A stretch of 64,000 nucleotides of DNA from Cavia porcellus (GCF_034190915.1 NW_026947485.1:34051519-34115518); one strand, 5' to 3'; positions 9,991 to 22,434 are shown, numbered from the stretch's first letter. Notes: generated from the letters alone by a model not told the origin. Translations and numbers: made by a program.

Positions 9991-11114
9991 AGGGAAGGGG
10001 GAGGAAGGAACGGGTAATTATACATTGTGATAAGCACTGCAGGGGAAGAAAAAGAAGTATGAGGAATAATAAAAGGGAGAATAACAATCTTGAGAACACT
10101 TTAGTCTCTTCACTGTGGCTGCCATGAGGAAGCTGAGTGAGGGAATCAGAGGCCAGTTTAGAGCCATTCCATTGGTCCAAAAGAGTGGTGATGGGACTTG
10201 AATGACAGGGCAGGTGGTAGAAGTGGGCGGTGTGATCCAAGGGGATGCATATTTAGGACACAGAGTCAGCAATCCTTGGTGGTCCTGGAGAAGTAGGTAC
10301 TTGGGAAGATGAAGGAGTGAGAGCTAAATCTCAATCTGGAATTGGATGAGATGATGTGAAATTCTGAGTCTATAGCTGGCAAACGAATGGGGCTTCAAAA
10401 CCCAAAATAGGAGGCCAAGAGGCGGAGCCAGTTCTGCCTCTAAATGAGGCACACCACAAAAGCATCGCCCACTTAGGGGTCTTCCCACATAGTGCCCCAA
10501 ATAAGAGAGGCTTTACTCTGGCAACCAGCTTCCCTTATTAAATACCCCTCAAAAACACACCTTTCAGAACTCCAGGATTCTCATACTGTCTCGGTTATTA
10601 TCTCATTTGAGAGATATATATTTATTTTTTTTTTCAAAGTAAATCCAAGTTCAGAGCCAGAAAATCAAGGCCAAGCATAAAGTTAAAAGAGAAAGGATAA
10701 AAAAAAACAGAATAATAATGAAGTCACTGCATTTTCAAATATTAACCTTCTGAACATCTTTCAAGTTTGTATCCCCAATTAAGTATTGTCACAGTATTCA
10801 GCTCCCCAGTTATGTCTTGGCTGTAGAACCCAGCTGTACATGGGACATTTGCAGAGGCACAGTCCTATCATTTTCCAGGTAGTCATTCATGCATGTGTAT
10901 TTGTTGCTCCCCGAAGGATGCACATTGTTCCTAATATGAGTATGTGATTACAAAACAATGACAGTGATTCCCATAACCACCCACATAATGAGTTGAATTA
11001 CTTTATCATCACACCTGGCCTATGTGTGCATAGTCTTTGCCAGAGTACACCCATTAAGGAGTTCAAAAGCTGTCTGAATAGCTCCCCTGGCCATCAGAAA
11101 ATTGGGTATTGTAT
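9991..11114. other. unassigned non-coding sequence
   Basis: No repeat, RNA gene or exon recognised. Only short A- or T-rich runs near 10620 and 10700 stand out. Confidence 0.4.
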
Positions 11115-11335
11115 AATGGAAAAAACACATGCTTTGGAATTCACTAGTGAGGGTCTGTATTTTGCTGGCAATTGATTCAACCTCTTTGACAGTTTCTGCT
11201 CATGTGGAAAAGAAGAAATACATCTTATCTAAACTGTGAGATTAGGGTAAGAATTGAACAAAATCATTCGTGAGAATGTATCTGGCATGTACTAAACCTT
11301 TAACAAATGCTCAATAGTGGTTGCACTGTAGTAGA
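11115..11335 (+). mobile_element. MIR SINE (ancient)
   Basis: Diverged MIR pattern: gctttggaattc, then attcaacctctttgacagtttctgctcatgtgg, then the 3' end ggcatgtactaaacctttaacaaatgctcaat. Confidence 0.6.
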
Positions 11336-12635
11336 TTTTTTACCCCATTTTAAACTAAACACATTAACATTTTATAACCCTTCTATTCTTTAACAGAAAC
11401 AGAAGTGCAGGCATTTTAAACTTGTTTGATAGACAGGAAATTTTCAGAAAATGTTGAAAGCTATCCCACGACTTTGTAAATTTGGAAAGAAAAGCAAATA
11501 TAGAGAGGAAAAATGTGGAAACTTTTCACTTTAAATTCATAGAAGCCTTTTCAAGTGTTCATATTGTTAAAAATGAATAACAATAAATTGTATTAAACTT
11601 CATATTTAATCAAATTTCTTCAGTAAAACTAAAGTAGCTCCAGTGACAATGCATAATTACTGAAAAAGAACAATTTCAGTTGCAATTGTCTAAGTAAAAT
11701 TCCTTAAATTTTTGGTAACTGAACATAATGTCTTTCAAAAATGTTTTTCTTGTACTGTATCCTTTACCATACTTCCACTACCATTTTGTGTGTATTTCTG
11801 ATTAAAAAACAAACATTTTACATAGGTATTAGGATATTAAATTGATAAATAAGTTATAGCTATATATAAGGGATATTGCCATAAATTTTGCATTTTCAAA
11901 GAATATTTGAAGATTTTGGAAAATATCCATAACCTGCTTTCAGCTGGCACAATTTACAAAACAGTACATTTACAGGGGATTTCATTTTTGTAATGCCCAT
12001 AGTTTCACATGTGCATATGACAAGCTTTTGGAAGGACAGCAACTTATAATACCTGTAATAGCTATTTTGAATGGTAGAATTGTGGGAAACACATGTTTCT
12101 TTCCTTAAACTTTTGTCTTTGAATTGTGTACCACATACATCTGTTACTTTCATGAGGAGTTAAGAAAACATTCTCTTACCATGATTTATAAGCTTTTTCT
12201 ATGTTCTTCATATCTTGGTAGAAATGTAAGTGTAGATTTGTAAGTCTTTCCCCTCATCACTAGTGGCACCTTCCCTTGTAACTACAATTCTTTCATTTTG
12301 TCCACTAGTGTGACACATTATGAACACCACGGAATCTAAGGAAGATAAGTATCTGCTTGCAAGTGAAGGGGTGAATGAATGTATTCCAGATTTTAGGCCC
12401 TAATCAGAGTTTCCTCAAATTAAAAAACTGATATGTGAAGCTCCATGAAGAGGCCTATGAGGTGAACAGGGAGCTCAAGTGTGGCCTCCACCTGCATATC
12501 CAACTGCTCACAAACCCTGGTCTTCACCTGGGGCCCAAGGGAAACGCCTCTCTCAAGCCTTCAGCCCAGGAGCCCCTGAAGGTCTTGCTGACAGGTTACT
12601 GGTGTTGGTTAAAGGACTGATTCTAGAGCCCACAT
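11336..12635. other. AT-rich unassigned sequence
   Basis: No gene or confident repeat is seen. The open frames here are short and lack recognisable domains. Confidence 0.4.
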
Positions 12636-12639
12636 AACA

Positions 12640-12985
12640 ATGCACTAGAGTCCCAGTGACTTAAACAACAGAAATTTATTTTCTTACAGTTCTAGAGATG
12701 TAGAGCCCAAGATCACAGTGTCAGCAGCATTGATTTTTTAGATTGGAGATGGCTGTGCTCTCTCTGTGCTTTTATCTGGTCTTCCTTCCTGTGAATCTGT
12801 GTGCTAATCTCTTCTTAGACGGACACAAGTCCGATTGGATTAAAGCCCAACTGTATGACCTCATTTTCCTTTAATTACCTTTTCAAAGAACTTATCTTCA
12901 AATAAGGACATATCCTAATGTGCTGCGGGTTAGCACTTAAAGCTACGAGTTCTGGCAGGTCCCAATTCAGCCCCTAGCATGTTTC
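12640..12985 (-). mobile_element. MLT1-type MaLR solo LTR, minus strand
   Basis: The plus strand carries the typical reversed MLT1 pattern: gtgacttaaacaacagaaat, attttcttacagttctagag, cctcattttcctttaattac and caattcagcccctagcatg, in the expected order. An ancient mammal-wide ERVL-MaLR LTR. Confidence 0.75.
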
Positions 12986-13794
12986 TATCAAAGAAATGAA
13001 GAGAGAAATTAGAAGCATAGGGCTCTATTTTGATGCTGTAAAAGATATTGTGATTACCTGAAAAATTCTCAACATATAGGGGAAGTTCCATTGTCTTTAC
13101 TCTCCTTTATGGCAGGACACTGTTTAGTAGAGATGCTCTTGTATGAAGAGGGATCTTTTACATATTTTCCATCAAGCAATCATGCCAATTGCTTGCTCAA
13201 GTTCAATCGTAGCACTATTCCTCTTTTATCCATTAAAGACAGATTATTTGGGCATCTATTTGAATACTGCATTTGCCCTTAGTATGGCAAATAAATGTGT
13301 AGAAAATGGGAAAATGGCATACTAGAATGGGCGACTAAAAACATAAATCTCATAACTTACTGCAATCAACAAGAAAAAAATGAGAATTATCATGTAGGCT
13401 TCAGCCAGAGACTTTCTCAAGTAAAGTTCCTTAAATTTGAAGCTGATATGCATATATTGGTGAAAGAAAAATTAAAAACTAAGTATAACATAAACAAAGT
13501 TCCAAAACCAGATGTCCTAAGTTTGGGCCTAAAAGATGAGACATACATCTTTTGGGATGCTTCAGCTCCTAGAGAATGGAATTTCCCTTGCCACATCCAA
13601 ATATCTCTCACAACCATTACACATACATTTGCACACTTAGCTTTAAGAACTATGTATAAAAACACTATTAGAAAGCAGAGAATTTTCTACTGGAAAGTAG
13701 GGAACCACCTTACATGGTTCTTTGCTGACATTTCAACAAATAATGTTAAACAAACAACTCCAGTGAGCATAGTGTAGCAAGTCCTTAGCAACAC
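12986..13794. other. unassigned AT-rich sequence with a 160-codon open frame
   Basis: No repeat recognised. The frame 13295-13777 (160 codons) has no signal, domain or compositional bias that I can link to a family. In AT-rich DNA it may be chance or a remnant of an unrecognised retroelement. Confidence 0.35.
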
Positions 13795-13796
13795 TT

Positions 13797-13932
13797 TTGT
13801 TTTTGTTTTTTTGTCCTTTTGAGTCAGGGTTCATTATGCAGTTCAGTCCAGGCTGGCCTTGAACTCACAGTGATCTTCTTGCCTCAGTCTCCCGAGTGCT
13901 GGGATTACAGGTGTGCACCACTATACCTGGCC
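13797..13932 (-). mobile_element. B1 SINE, minus strand
   Basis: T-rich tail at 13797-13812, then the reversed B1 body: caggctggccttgaactcac, ctcagtctcccgagtgctgg and gattacaggtgtgcaccac. Confidence 0.9.
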
Positions 13933-14084
13933 CTAACCACAGCTTTGAAGCATTCTTTTTTGCACAATTCTTGAGTTATCTTATACTCTTCTTTCCCCTA
14001 TCGAGACATATTCATGAAATTCATATTTCATGGATTCTGCCTTCATTTTTTATCTCTATGTGAAAAACAGGAATTCTTGCACGT

Positions 14085-14275
14085 GCTTGGTGAGAATATA
14101 AAATGATACAGGCATCATGGGAAAAAAGTATGGCAGGTTCTCAAAAACTTAAACATAGAAATACCATATAAGTCAACAACTCTACTTTGGGCCATATATC
14201 CAAAACAATTGAGAGCAGGTCTCAAAGAGTTGTTTGTCCACTGGTATGTGAATAAACCTAACACTGCTTTAAAAA
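14085..14275 (+). mobile_element. old L1 ORF2 3' fragment
   Basis: Resembles the end of ORF2 (tggcaggttctcaaaaactt, aaataccatataagtcaac). It is more diverged than the next L1 piece and ends at its border. Confidence 0.5.
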
Positions 14276-14278
14276 TAA

Positions 14279-15835
14279 AGTTTAGTAAACCATATCCCCA
14301 AATTTAAAGACTCAATCCAAAAATAGCATCTGAAAATAAAGGGTATCTGAAATGAATATATCCTTCTCAGAAAAAGAAGTACAAGCTGTAAATAAATATT
14401 TCAAAAACTGTTCAGCATCATTGGTCATTTGAGAAATGCAAGATAAAAACAACTCTGAGATTTTATCTCACTCCAGAAAGAATAGCTATCAACAGGAAAC
14501 CAACCCACAAGAAATGCTGGTGAGGCTGTGGGGGAACAGGAATTCTTCTCCCCTGCTGGGAGTGTAAATTTGTCCAGCCACTGTGGGAATCAGCATGGAG
14601 ATGCCTCAAGAAACTAAAACTAGAGATTCCACATGAGCCAGGTATTGCCCTTCTAGGTGAAGAGCACCACACCACAGCAATTTATGCACACCCATATTTA
14701 TAGAGGCGCAGTTTGTAACAGTAGAAACAGGATGCCCATCAACTGATGATGGATAAAGATGTGTTTTTTTTATATACAATGGAGAACTAGTTTACCATAA
14801 AGAAGAATGAGCTTGAGACATCTCTAGCTAAACAGATGCACCTTGGACCATACTCTTAAGTGAAATAAATCAGACACACAAGTGTAAATATCACATTGTT
14901 TCTCTAGTATGAGAAACTGAAAATGTAAATAAAGACCAAAATAGATAATAGATATTGTTCAAATGAGAAGGGGAACAAGGAAGAGGAGAAGAATGGGAGG
15001 GAAAGAATTAGGGATACAAAACTAAGAAGGAGAAGCCAACCAGGCAGCCTTTCTGGTAAGCGGTGCAAGCCTCAAGCTAACCAAGAAGAGAGAAGTCCAA
15101 TAGGCCTCCAGCGAGCCTACCCGTGTGAGGGCTAAGAATCAATCCCTGCCCTTCCCTGCACCCCTCCCCGTAAGCAACAGGTGGGTCCAGAGGACAGGCT
15201 GAGTAGCTAGCAACTAAGGTACGTAAAACAACTAAACACTTGTGTTGTTTGATAGATTTTGCAGGCTTGAGGCCAGTGGTCTGAGCATCTGTTGGGAGGA
15301 TGACAGTATGCAATACAGCAAATATGGGGGATTCCCTTCTGTCCTGTCTTTGAAATCCAATATTGTTCTCACTGTTTTGCTTTGTTCTCATTGTTTGACT
15401 TTATTCCATATTGTTTTGATTGATTTTATTCTGTTTTGTTTCTGGTTTGACTTTGCTCTACCTGATGGAATGGACAACTATTGTGAAGTTAACAAGATAT
15501 ACTATGCTAGCTATTGTTTTCATAGTGTCCTGCTTCGAAGTTCTGTACCAATTTTGCTGCTTTGTTTGAATTGGCTTTGTTCTATTTTGTTTTGTTGGAT
15601 TTTATTATCTTTAAAATTAAATAAATAAAAGTTAAAAGAAAGAAATAAAACAAAAATAAGGAAGAATAAAAAGAAAACAAAAAGTTTTTTAAAGGAAAGA
15701 GGGAAAAAAGTTTGAAGTGAGGGGAAGAAATGGGGAAAAAATTAAAATGTGTATGGGTATAAATTCACTATAATGAATGAAATCATTATGTATGCCAGAA
15801 GTTTACCAATTAAATTAATTTTAAAGAAGGTAAAC
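14279..15835 (+). mobile_element. old 5'-truncated L1 (ORF2 C-terminus and 3' UTR) with a nested insertion
   Basis: 14279-14890 aligns with ORF2 around 5930-6560: ccccaaatttaaagactcaatcc, the region encoding the Cys-rich motif near 14515-14570, and the end near 14860. The A/G-rich 3' UTR runs to about 15020, is interrupted by 15022-15640, and resumes to 15835 (cactataatgaatgaaatcat), matching the 3' UTR end of the L1 at 30190-30410. Frameshifts and stops throughout. Confidence 0.75.
15022..15640 (+). mobile_element. retroelement fragment inserted in the old L1 3' UTR
   Basis: The segment separates two halves of an L1 3' UTR. Imperfect flanks (acaaaactaagaagg against acaaaaataaggaag, 12 of 15) may be a decayed target-site duplication. 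The right end is A-rich. Part (15460-15560) resembles the young L1 3' UTR near 7100-7200, so it may be a 3' UTR-only L1 insertion. Confidence 0.4.
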
Positions 15836-16155
15836 AGTGAAGTTTATTTTAAAATCTACTCTGGAGTGTTGTGTGACACTTGAAAGGAGCAAGGGAAGCC
15901 CTCGGGAGAGAGCCAGGCTGCTGTGTCCCTGCAGAGACAGCACAGAGCAGGAGCATGTTTGTGGCCTGGGGTAGGAACAGTGAATTCGCTCTGAAGGGGA
16001 CTTTTAAGTTCGAGTTTCCCAAAGCCTAGGGAGTCCACACTCAGTATAGTTTCCACCCACCCACAAAGCCCAAGAAAATCCTCCGTGTGTCCTTCCACAG
16101 CTCTGTGAAAACACCCATGGCCAAGGCCAGCTCGGGGCTGTTTGCATAAGGCCAT
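15836..16155. other. unassigned sequence
   Basis: Nothing recognised with confidence. Confidence 0.35.
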
Positions 16156-16159
16156 GCAC

Positions 16160-16360
16160 TCGGAGCCCTGCAGCCAGACTTCCTAGTTAGAATCTTAGCT
16201 TTGCCACTTCCTGGCTTGAGCAAGCTATTTATTCTTTCCGCATTGGTTTCTTTATCTGTAAAGTGCTAAGAGTGGTACCTGCCTCCCAAAGTCGCTGAGT
16301 GTTACAAGAGTTGGTACATATAACGTAGGAAGGAAAGTAATGAACGGTGTGCACCCCATG
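16160..16360 (+). mobile_element. MIR SINE (ancient)
   Basis: Clear MIR core: ttagctttgccacttcctgg, gagcaagctatttattcttt, ggtttctttatctgtaaagt and ggtacctgcctcccaaagt. Confidence 0.8.
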
Positions 16361-16849
16361 GGCATTGGGCATATCAACACTGTGAGCACATTACTTCGAA
16401 GACAGTTCAGCTGATTCATTGATTATGCATTCAACAGTTTGATGGAGTCCCCACTGCCAGCACGCAAAGATAAATCCAGCATCAGTGTCGTTTTCAAAAA
16501 GCTTAGACCAACAGAGATTAAGACACGCACAATTTCACACGATGAATCTCAATCTGAAGAACAACAGAATGAATAGCAGCAAATGTTATTAATGGAATGT
16601 GTATATCACCACAAAAATAGCCTTCAAAAATCAAAGACATGTATTCATATTACTTGTACCAAGTATATAATTCTCTTTGCTATATGCCCATCTGGAAGTG
16701 GTATTTCTTACATGTACAATTTCCTTCACTTGCGCTTTATATATGTATCCATACACACATATGTGCACAAGTCTTGATTTTCTTTTAAAAATCGAAAGTA
16801 CTTAAAGAATGAAAAGACTGACAAATTAGACACTGTATAAAAACAACTA

Positions 16850-17060
16850 AAATCCAGCCCCGTGAATAATAGCATTGTGTAGCTCTGAGAGCACGGAGTC
16901 TTAATAATACTCTGCTCCCACTTGTTCAGTGGCCTGGGGCAAAAGAGGTCTTTGTACGCTTCAGTGTACCTTTCTGTAAGATGGAAATATAATAACACCC
17001 TATAGGGTTGGGATTAGGCTTAAATAAGTTAATAAATATAAAGCACTTAAAATATTAACC
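16850..17060 (+). mobile_element. MIR SINE (ancient)
   Basis: The 3' half is clear: gtacctttctgtaagatgga, ataataacaccctatagggt, taaataagttaataaatata and aaagcactta. Confidence 0.65.
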
Positions 17061-19015
17061 ACCCCAAACTAGTGGCCATTAATGTGCAGAAATGTTCCAC
17101 CCACGTTTTTGTGATTATGTTGTGCTTAAAGACAAACTTAGTGTTCAAGTCCTTTTATTAAGCTGTGGAATATGTATCATTAGCAAATGGAAACGTGGGA
17201 TTTTACGCAAGAACTGTTAGCACAAGTAATTCTTATTAAATACTAAGGGCTTCTATTAAATGTTAACGCCAAAGCATTGCTTGCTGCTCGGCAACGGCTA
17301 AAACTATCCACCAGAGGGCGCCAGTGACGCACTGTTCCCGAAAGTATGCAAAAATGGACGGTGCTGGAGAGGAGGTCAACGTCATAAGTACTCAGGGATC
17401 TACGCCAACCTGAGCGAAAAAGCGAGAAGTGGTTTGGGAAAACCTGCACCCTTCTCCCAAACGCAGGGAAGCTCTGTTCCCAGAATATACACGGAGACAG
17501 TACTATGACTCTACCTTCCTCAGTTTACATAAAAACCTTCGCATCTCACTTCAGTGAGCATCTTACTCCTGAGTAAAATCTTCATCTTCTGCGCGTATAT
17601 AAAAACCACAAATCCGCCTCCACTGTAACACGGGAGCTCTTTATTCATAGCCTACCTTTGAATTATCCTTTGTAACATCCCAGTCTCTATTTTTATAAAT
17701 TAATTTAAAACCTAACAAAAAATACACGCATTTTGTATTTAAATTTTATTTATTTGAATGCAGACGAACATTGTCATCTTTTTAAGCAGCTCTATAATAC
17801 TTGATATCAATTGTATTACCTTTTATTATCCACACAGTACCATTTGCCATCTTTAAAAAGGTAACTAGTATACAATGACATGCTGAATTCCCCGTCTGGT
17901 TCAGAACACAGTTTGAGGGCAATGCTTGTAAAGCTACATAGACACTCAGACGTTGTTGCACAAGATTTGTTCTACTTCACTCTACACAAAAGTTCAAGAC
18001 CTTGACAAGGGCTTGCAAGGCCCACACTGTCTGGCGCTGCTTCCTCTCTGCCTTCCTCTCCTGCCTTCCACTTTGTGCAGGTGGCTAAGGGTCTTTCACA
18101 GAGGGCAGGGAGGGCACAGAGAGACAGTGCACATCTCCACACTTGCCTTATCATTTCTAGCCAGATCTGGCTCATGTTCCCCTTTCTTGTGTAAAGACAG
18201 CTGGGCTCTGGCCTCCCAGGGCCAGCCTCTGCGTATTTTGTCACTGCTCTAGGCTGAGGAGAGGAGGGCATGTTGGTTATATGCTCAGCAAGAGGAGAAG
18301 TTGCTTATCTCTAAAAGAAAACAATTCTAACTTTTAAAATTCTATTTTATACTACCAACTTAACTGTGTACTAAAGAAGAGGAAATTTTATAGCATATAA
18401 ATTATACCTTAATAAAATCTCTTTCAAGTAAGAAATCAGAAGCCCTCATTGTTCCTCTACACAGTCCAGCCATGCATCTAGCCTGGGCAGGCCAGCAGAG
18501 ACTCAGCTAGAGCCAAAGGAACATGTCACTCAACAACTCAGCAAGGAAACCCTCGGCTTTGATGGTGGCAGTTGGAAGAAGAGGCCAGGAGCCGTGGGTA
18601 TGGTGGACATCTTTTTATTCAGCCATGCACACCTATACCAGTATACACAGTACTGCCTGCTTGCCAGTACCAAACCCTATGTAGGGTGAGAAGCTCTGTG
18701 AATTACTTACACCACAGCACTGGGAGCTGGACCTGTGCTAGAGTCTTACACTTACCCGCTTACCCCTGGTATCTTTTTTCACAGTCTGAACCACAGTGTG
18801 GCCCTCTTGGGCTTCATTTCATTATACACCTCCACTAGACTTAGTGTTGAGAACACTTTGGGCACTTTATAAACTCCTTCTGCTGAGGACAGGACAGTGC
18901 TGGTACTTGGGAAGTACATGATATTGGAATTTTTTACAAGAACTCAAAGAAGAATAAAAACTTCCTAGCCAATCCTACAATTTCTGTGTCATTGACTAAG
19001 GATCAAGAACAGTAT
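17061..19015. other. mostly unassigned sequence with a CpG-rich patch
   Basis: No exon recognised. 17265-17420 has many more CpGs than its surroundings and contains the CTCF-like site at 17308. A short L2-like stretch may lie near 18845-18910. Confidence 0.4.
17308..17322 (+). promoter_or_regulatory. consensus CTCF-binding motif
   Basis: ccaccagagggcgcc matches every position of the CTCF core consensus CCASYAGRKGGCRS. It sits in a locally CpG-rich patch not assigned to a transposon. CTCF binds such sites to anchor chromatin loops. Occupancy is inferred from sequence only. Confidence 0.6.
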
Positions 19016-19019
19016 TATT

Positions 19020-19470
19020 GTGATGAGCAGAATTCTAAGAAGGATCCTCACACCCTGTGATCATGTCCTGTATTCCTTTCCTCTTAACTGTGGCCACTCC
19101 TTGTAACTTGGTCCTAGCCAGTAGAATATAGCAAAAGAAGAAAAAAGATATTATGCAATTAAGGCTCCAGAACATTTTGTTTTGAGTCAAGCAAAAGAGA
19201 GATTATGGCTGGCCTTCATCAGACAAGTGCCCTCCTGATGGCTTGATTAAGCTGCCTTGTTGAGGAGGCCCACACAGCAGAGTTTGGGTGCCTGTCAGGC
19301 CCTGAGGGCAGCTTCAGCTGACTTGTGTCACACTGCTGCAAGGAAAAGAAATGAGCAATCTAGATGAGCTCAGAAGCACACTCTTCTTCAGAGGAGAATG
19401 TAGCCCAGCTGCTGTCTTAACTACAGATCTATGGTCTGGTAACCATAAAACTTTTATGGGGGAAATGAGA
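19020..19470 (+). mobile_element. probable MLT1-like MaLR LTR
   Basis: Starts gagcagaattctaagaagga and includes cctgtgatcatgtcctg, tattatgcaattaaggctcc and gcaaaagagagattatggct, in the order typical of MLT1-type LTRs. Strongly diverged. Confidence 0.45.
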
Positions 19471-19499
19471 CTCAGTTTGATGTCAACTTTGTCCCATAG

Positions 19500-19612
19500 A
19501 CATTAGAACACTAGCTAGTTACATAGCTTCAAGATGGGAAGGTATGTGAAAGCCTCGAAGAATACCTGGTTTACAATAGGTAACCAATAAATGTTAGTTT
19601 ACTCACATGGAG
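19500..19612 (+). mobile_element. MIR 3' fragment
   Basis: taacctggtttacaat-like sequence followed by ggtaaccaataaatgttag, the MIR/L2-type 3' end. Weak. Confidence 0.35.
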
Positions 19613-20054
19613 ACTCTTTCCTAATTCCTAATCTAAACTGTAAAAGTACACTTTAACAGTGGCCTTCTAGTGACAATGAGTCCCAGGGTCGGAAGACTCC
19701 CAATGAGGCCAAGACAGGATGTATCTTAAGTCAGTGACCTTCCAGTGCTCTCACCACATAGCTCATGTGGACATCGTGTCTACACCGTTAATGGTGGGAG
19801 TTCAACATATAGATCATCTCTGCAGCGGAGAACAATAAGGGACCCAGAGCTGCAGGTTACTGCCTAAATTTGTGACTAAAAAGTCTTCTAAATCCTGTCT
19901 GCCACACCAACTCAAGCTATGGGGATGACTGCTTCTTATTCTAATGGCAAACCACCAGGGAGTGTGCAGCTACCAAAGAAAAGATCAAAGAACCATCTCT
20001 TCAAAGATGGTCCCTTCAAAGTCATTCTCTGAAGAGATCCTTTCTGCCTCAGTC

Positions 20055-20255
20055 ACTTTTTTCCCTCAGTGCTGGGGATCAAACCCCAGCAAGGCAAGTG
20101 CTCAATTACTAAGCTCTATCCCTAACCCTTTTTAAAAATTTTATTGTCAGAAAGGTTTTGCTAAATTGCCCAGACTGACTTCAAACTTGTGATCCTCCTT
20201 CCCCAGTTTCCTGAGTAGCTAGGATTATCCGTTTACACCACTGTGCCCAGAAAGT
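20055..20255 (-). mobile_element. B1-ID dimeric SINE, minus strand
   Basis: The reversed ID half comes first (cagtgctggggatcaaaccc, ttactaagctctatccctaa), then the reversed B1 half (attgcccagactgacttcaa, gtttcctgagtagctaggat). Confidence 0.7.
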
Positions 20256-20589
20256 GAGAACTTTTGGAATGAGCCCACTCTGAGCTCCTCTACCAAGGGA
20301 GCCTTCATGGTTTCTGTGGCTTCCTGAGAGTGTTTTAGGCTATCAGGCCAAATGTTAGGCACTTTGTTCAATTATTTGCATTTTGCCCCTCTGCACTCCC
20401 AAACCCTGAAGGGTGACTGAGTACTTGAGGCTGGATGAGGCAGGTGCTCGGGAAGTATCACAGTGATCTCCCCTTTTCCATGATGCATCTTCCCTGCCTT
20501 GAAATCTCCTCTGCTTCCACTTCCCCACCAAATCCAAATGACTTCTTCCTGTGTCTCAAGGTCCAGGATAAACAGCACTGCCCCTTTAG

Positions 20590-20785
20590 GTTTTCATAAT
20601 CTGTGTTCCCTGGCAGTTTCTCCCCATTTTAAAGATAGTTTTCGATGTGCTATATTGTAGATATTTGATGATGAACTTTTCAGGAACAGGGAATATGACC
20701 TACTATCTTTGCAGCACACTGCTTTATCCCAAGAGCTGGCAAAGTGAAGGCACTCAATAAGTAATAATATGCTGTGATTATGGGA
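20590..20785 (+). mobile_element. L2/MIR-type ancient repeat
   Basis: caggaacagggaatatgacc, tttgcagcacactgc and ggcactcaataagtaat follow the order of the ancient 3' end shared by L2-like elements. Confidence 0.4.
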
Positions 20786-21199
20786 ATGTACCATAATGCC
20801 CAGGACACAATGGAAACAGTTAAAAAGAAACTGGACTACTGGACTTTGGGAGAATTAAAGAGTTGAGAAAGGCCATGGGTTATTCAAATACAATCAGGGT
20901 GGTTGTACTGGGTCCTCATCTTAGGGGAAAATTATGTCGTTAACAGATCCTTCACACTGGATTTGCCAGTCCCCTGATTTCTTTGTCTCTCTGAACAGCA
21001 CATTCAGGATCTGGCACCAGCATTTCTGTATTTATAGCACCATCTGGTGACTGAGGCTGGCACCACCACAACACACAGATCACCGGATCCCAGGTCTCCT
21101 TCATGCTGTGTAACATTAACATAAATTCATCATTTTCTGGACTTTTGGTCTTGCTCAGCCAGGAAAATATGCATTGCTATAGTTAGATACATTTTGCGT
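20786..21199. other. unassigned sequence
   Basis: No confident repeat. A weak reversed CTCF-like motif (caccatctggtga, near 21040) differs from the consensus at several positions. Confidence 0.35.
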
Positions 21200-21835
21200 C
21201 TCCCCCAAACTCTCATGTGTTGAAATGTAAACCTTACTGTGAAGTATTAAGAGGGTGGAAACGTAATCTATGATATTTACAGGTGGAGCCTTTGGTAGGT
21301 GTGTAGGATTTGATAAAGTCACCAGGGTGAATGCCTGATAAGAAGAGAGCTTACTGCCTTGCCCTTGAGCCTGGGCTTGTGCTCATAAAATAACCTGCAG
21401 TGAACATCTATGTGGCTGAGTGTGCCCTCTTTCAGTCTGAATTAAGCATTCATACAAAGAAAGCCAGAATGGAAGACATGCATGCTCCTTGCCTCTTACC
21501 GTGTGATTCCCTGTACTGGTGGGATGAAATAAATACATCATCGGATATTTCCCTTCAACCTTGCACCATAGGACCCTGAGCTGAGTAAATTCTTTCCTTC
21601 ATGAAGTTAACCTGCCTAGGTTGGGTGTGCTGGCTCACATCTGTAATCCCACCACTCAGGAGAGTGAAGCAGATGGGTTGCTCTGAGGTTGAGGCCAGCC
21701 TGGACTACACAGTGAGTTCAAGGACAGCCTGAGAGACAAGCAAGACTGTCTCAAGAAAGAAGAAGAAAAAGGAAAGTTAACCTCTTAGGGTATTTTGTGA
21801 CAGGAGTGGAAAATAGGCTAATCTATAAGCCCTCA
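21200..21835 (+). mobile_element. MaLR (MST/MLT-type) LTR split by a B1
   Basis: Typical blocks in order: caaactctcatgtgttgaaa, tattaagagggtggaaacg, gtggagcctttggtaggtg, then ggtattttgtgacaggagtg and aaaataggctaat. The body is interrupted at 21614-21773 by a B1. Confidence 0.6.
21614..21773 (+). mobile_element. B1 SINE
   Basis: B1 body (gctggctcacatctgtaatc, gttgaggccagcctggacta) with the rodent internal duplication (ggccagcct ... ggacagcct) and an A-rich tail. Exact 10-bp target-site duplication aagttaacct at 21604-21613 and 21774-21783. Confidence 0.92.
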
Positions 21836-21839
21836 GACC

Positions 21840-22432
21840 CAGATGTTGCAAGTGTCCAGTTCCAACTGGGGTCTCTGTGCTCATGAGTTTGCACTTTATG
21901 TCAAATCTGTAATTCTGAAATTTTTTGATTTGCACAAAGACATTGATACAAGGCAGACAGTGGCCCTAGCTAAAGTTCTCTGACTTAATCCTCTTGAACA
22001 GAAAGTGATACTGTCTCCCTAGAAGAAAATATATAGAACAATGTTTGTTTTATGTTTTGTTATCTAGCATTATGTTTTCTTTTTTCTGTTTCTTTTCCTT
22101 TCCTGTATAGTGCCTGCTGATTGTCAAAGTTGGTCTATTACAGGACCACTTATGTCTAGAGAAGAAGAAGGAAGTCAGTCTTGAAACAAACCCATCATAG
22201 GCAAAGCCATAACAATTGATAACTTGTATATAGCATAAATCATGTGCGAACCACCATTCAAATTTCTCTATAACTACAACAACATACAGTAATGTATTGT
22301 CTAGGCCAGGAATGCTTTTAACAGTAAAAGGGGACACCATTAATAATAACACTGGGACCATTGCATAATTAAGGGACACCTTCAACAAACCAAAATGTAT
22401 GGGTGCTCATATAGAGTGTACATGGTTAAAAC
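21840..22432. other. unassigned sequence
   Basis: Nothing recognised. The reverse-strand frame 22050-22388 has no recognisable domain. Confidence 0.35.
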
Positions 22433-22434
22433 AT

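Noticed and set aside
13295..13777. 160-codon frame outside recognised repeats
   Set aside because: AT-rich, no domain, no splice or promoter context; kept only as an unassigned note.
21036..21050. Second CTCF-like site (caccatctggtga region)
   Set aside because: Only part of the consensus fits; too weak to list.
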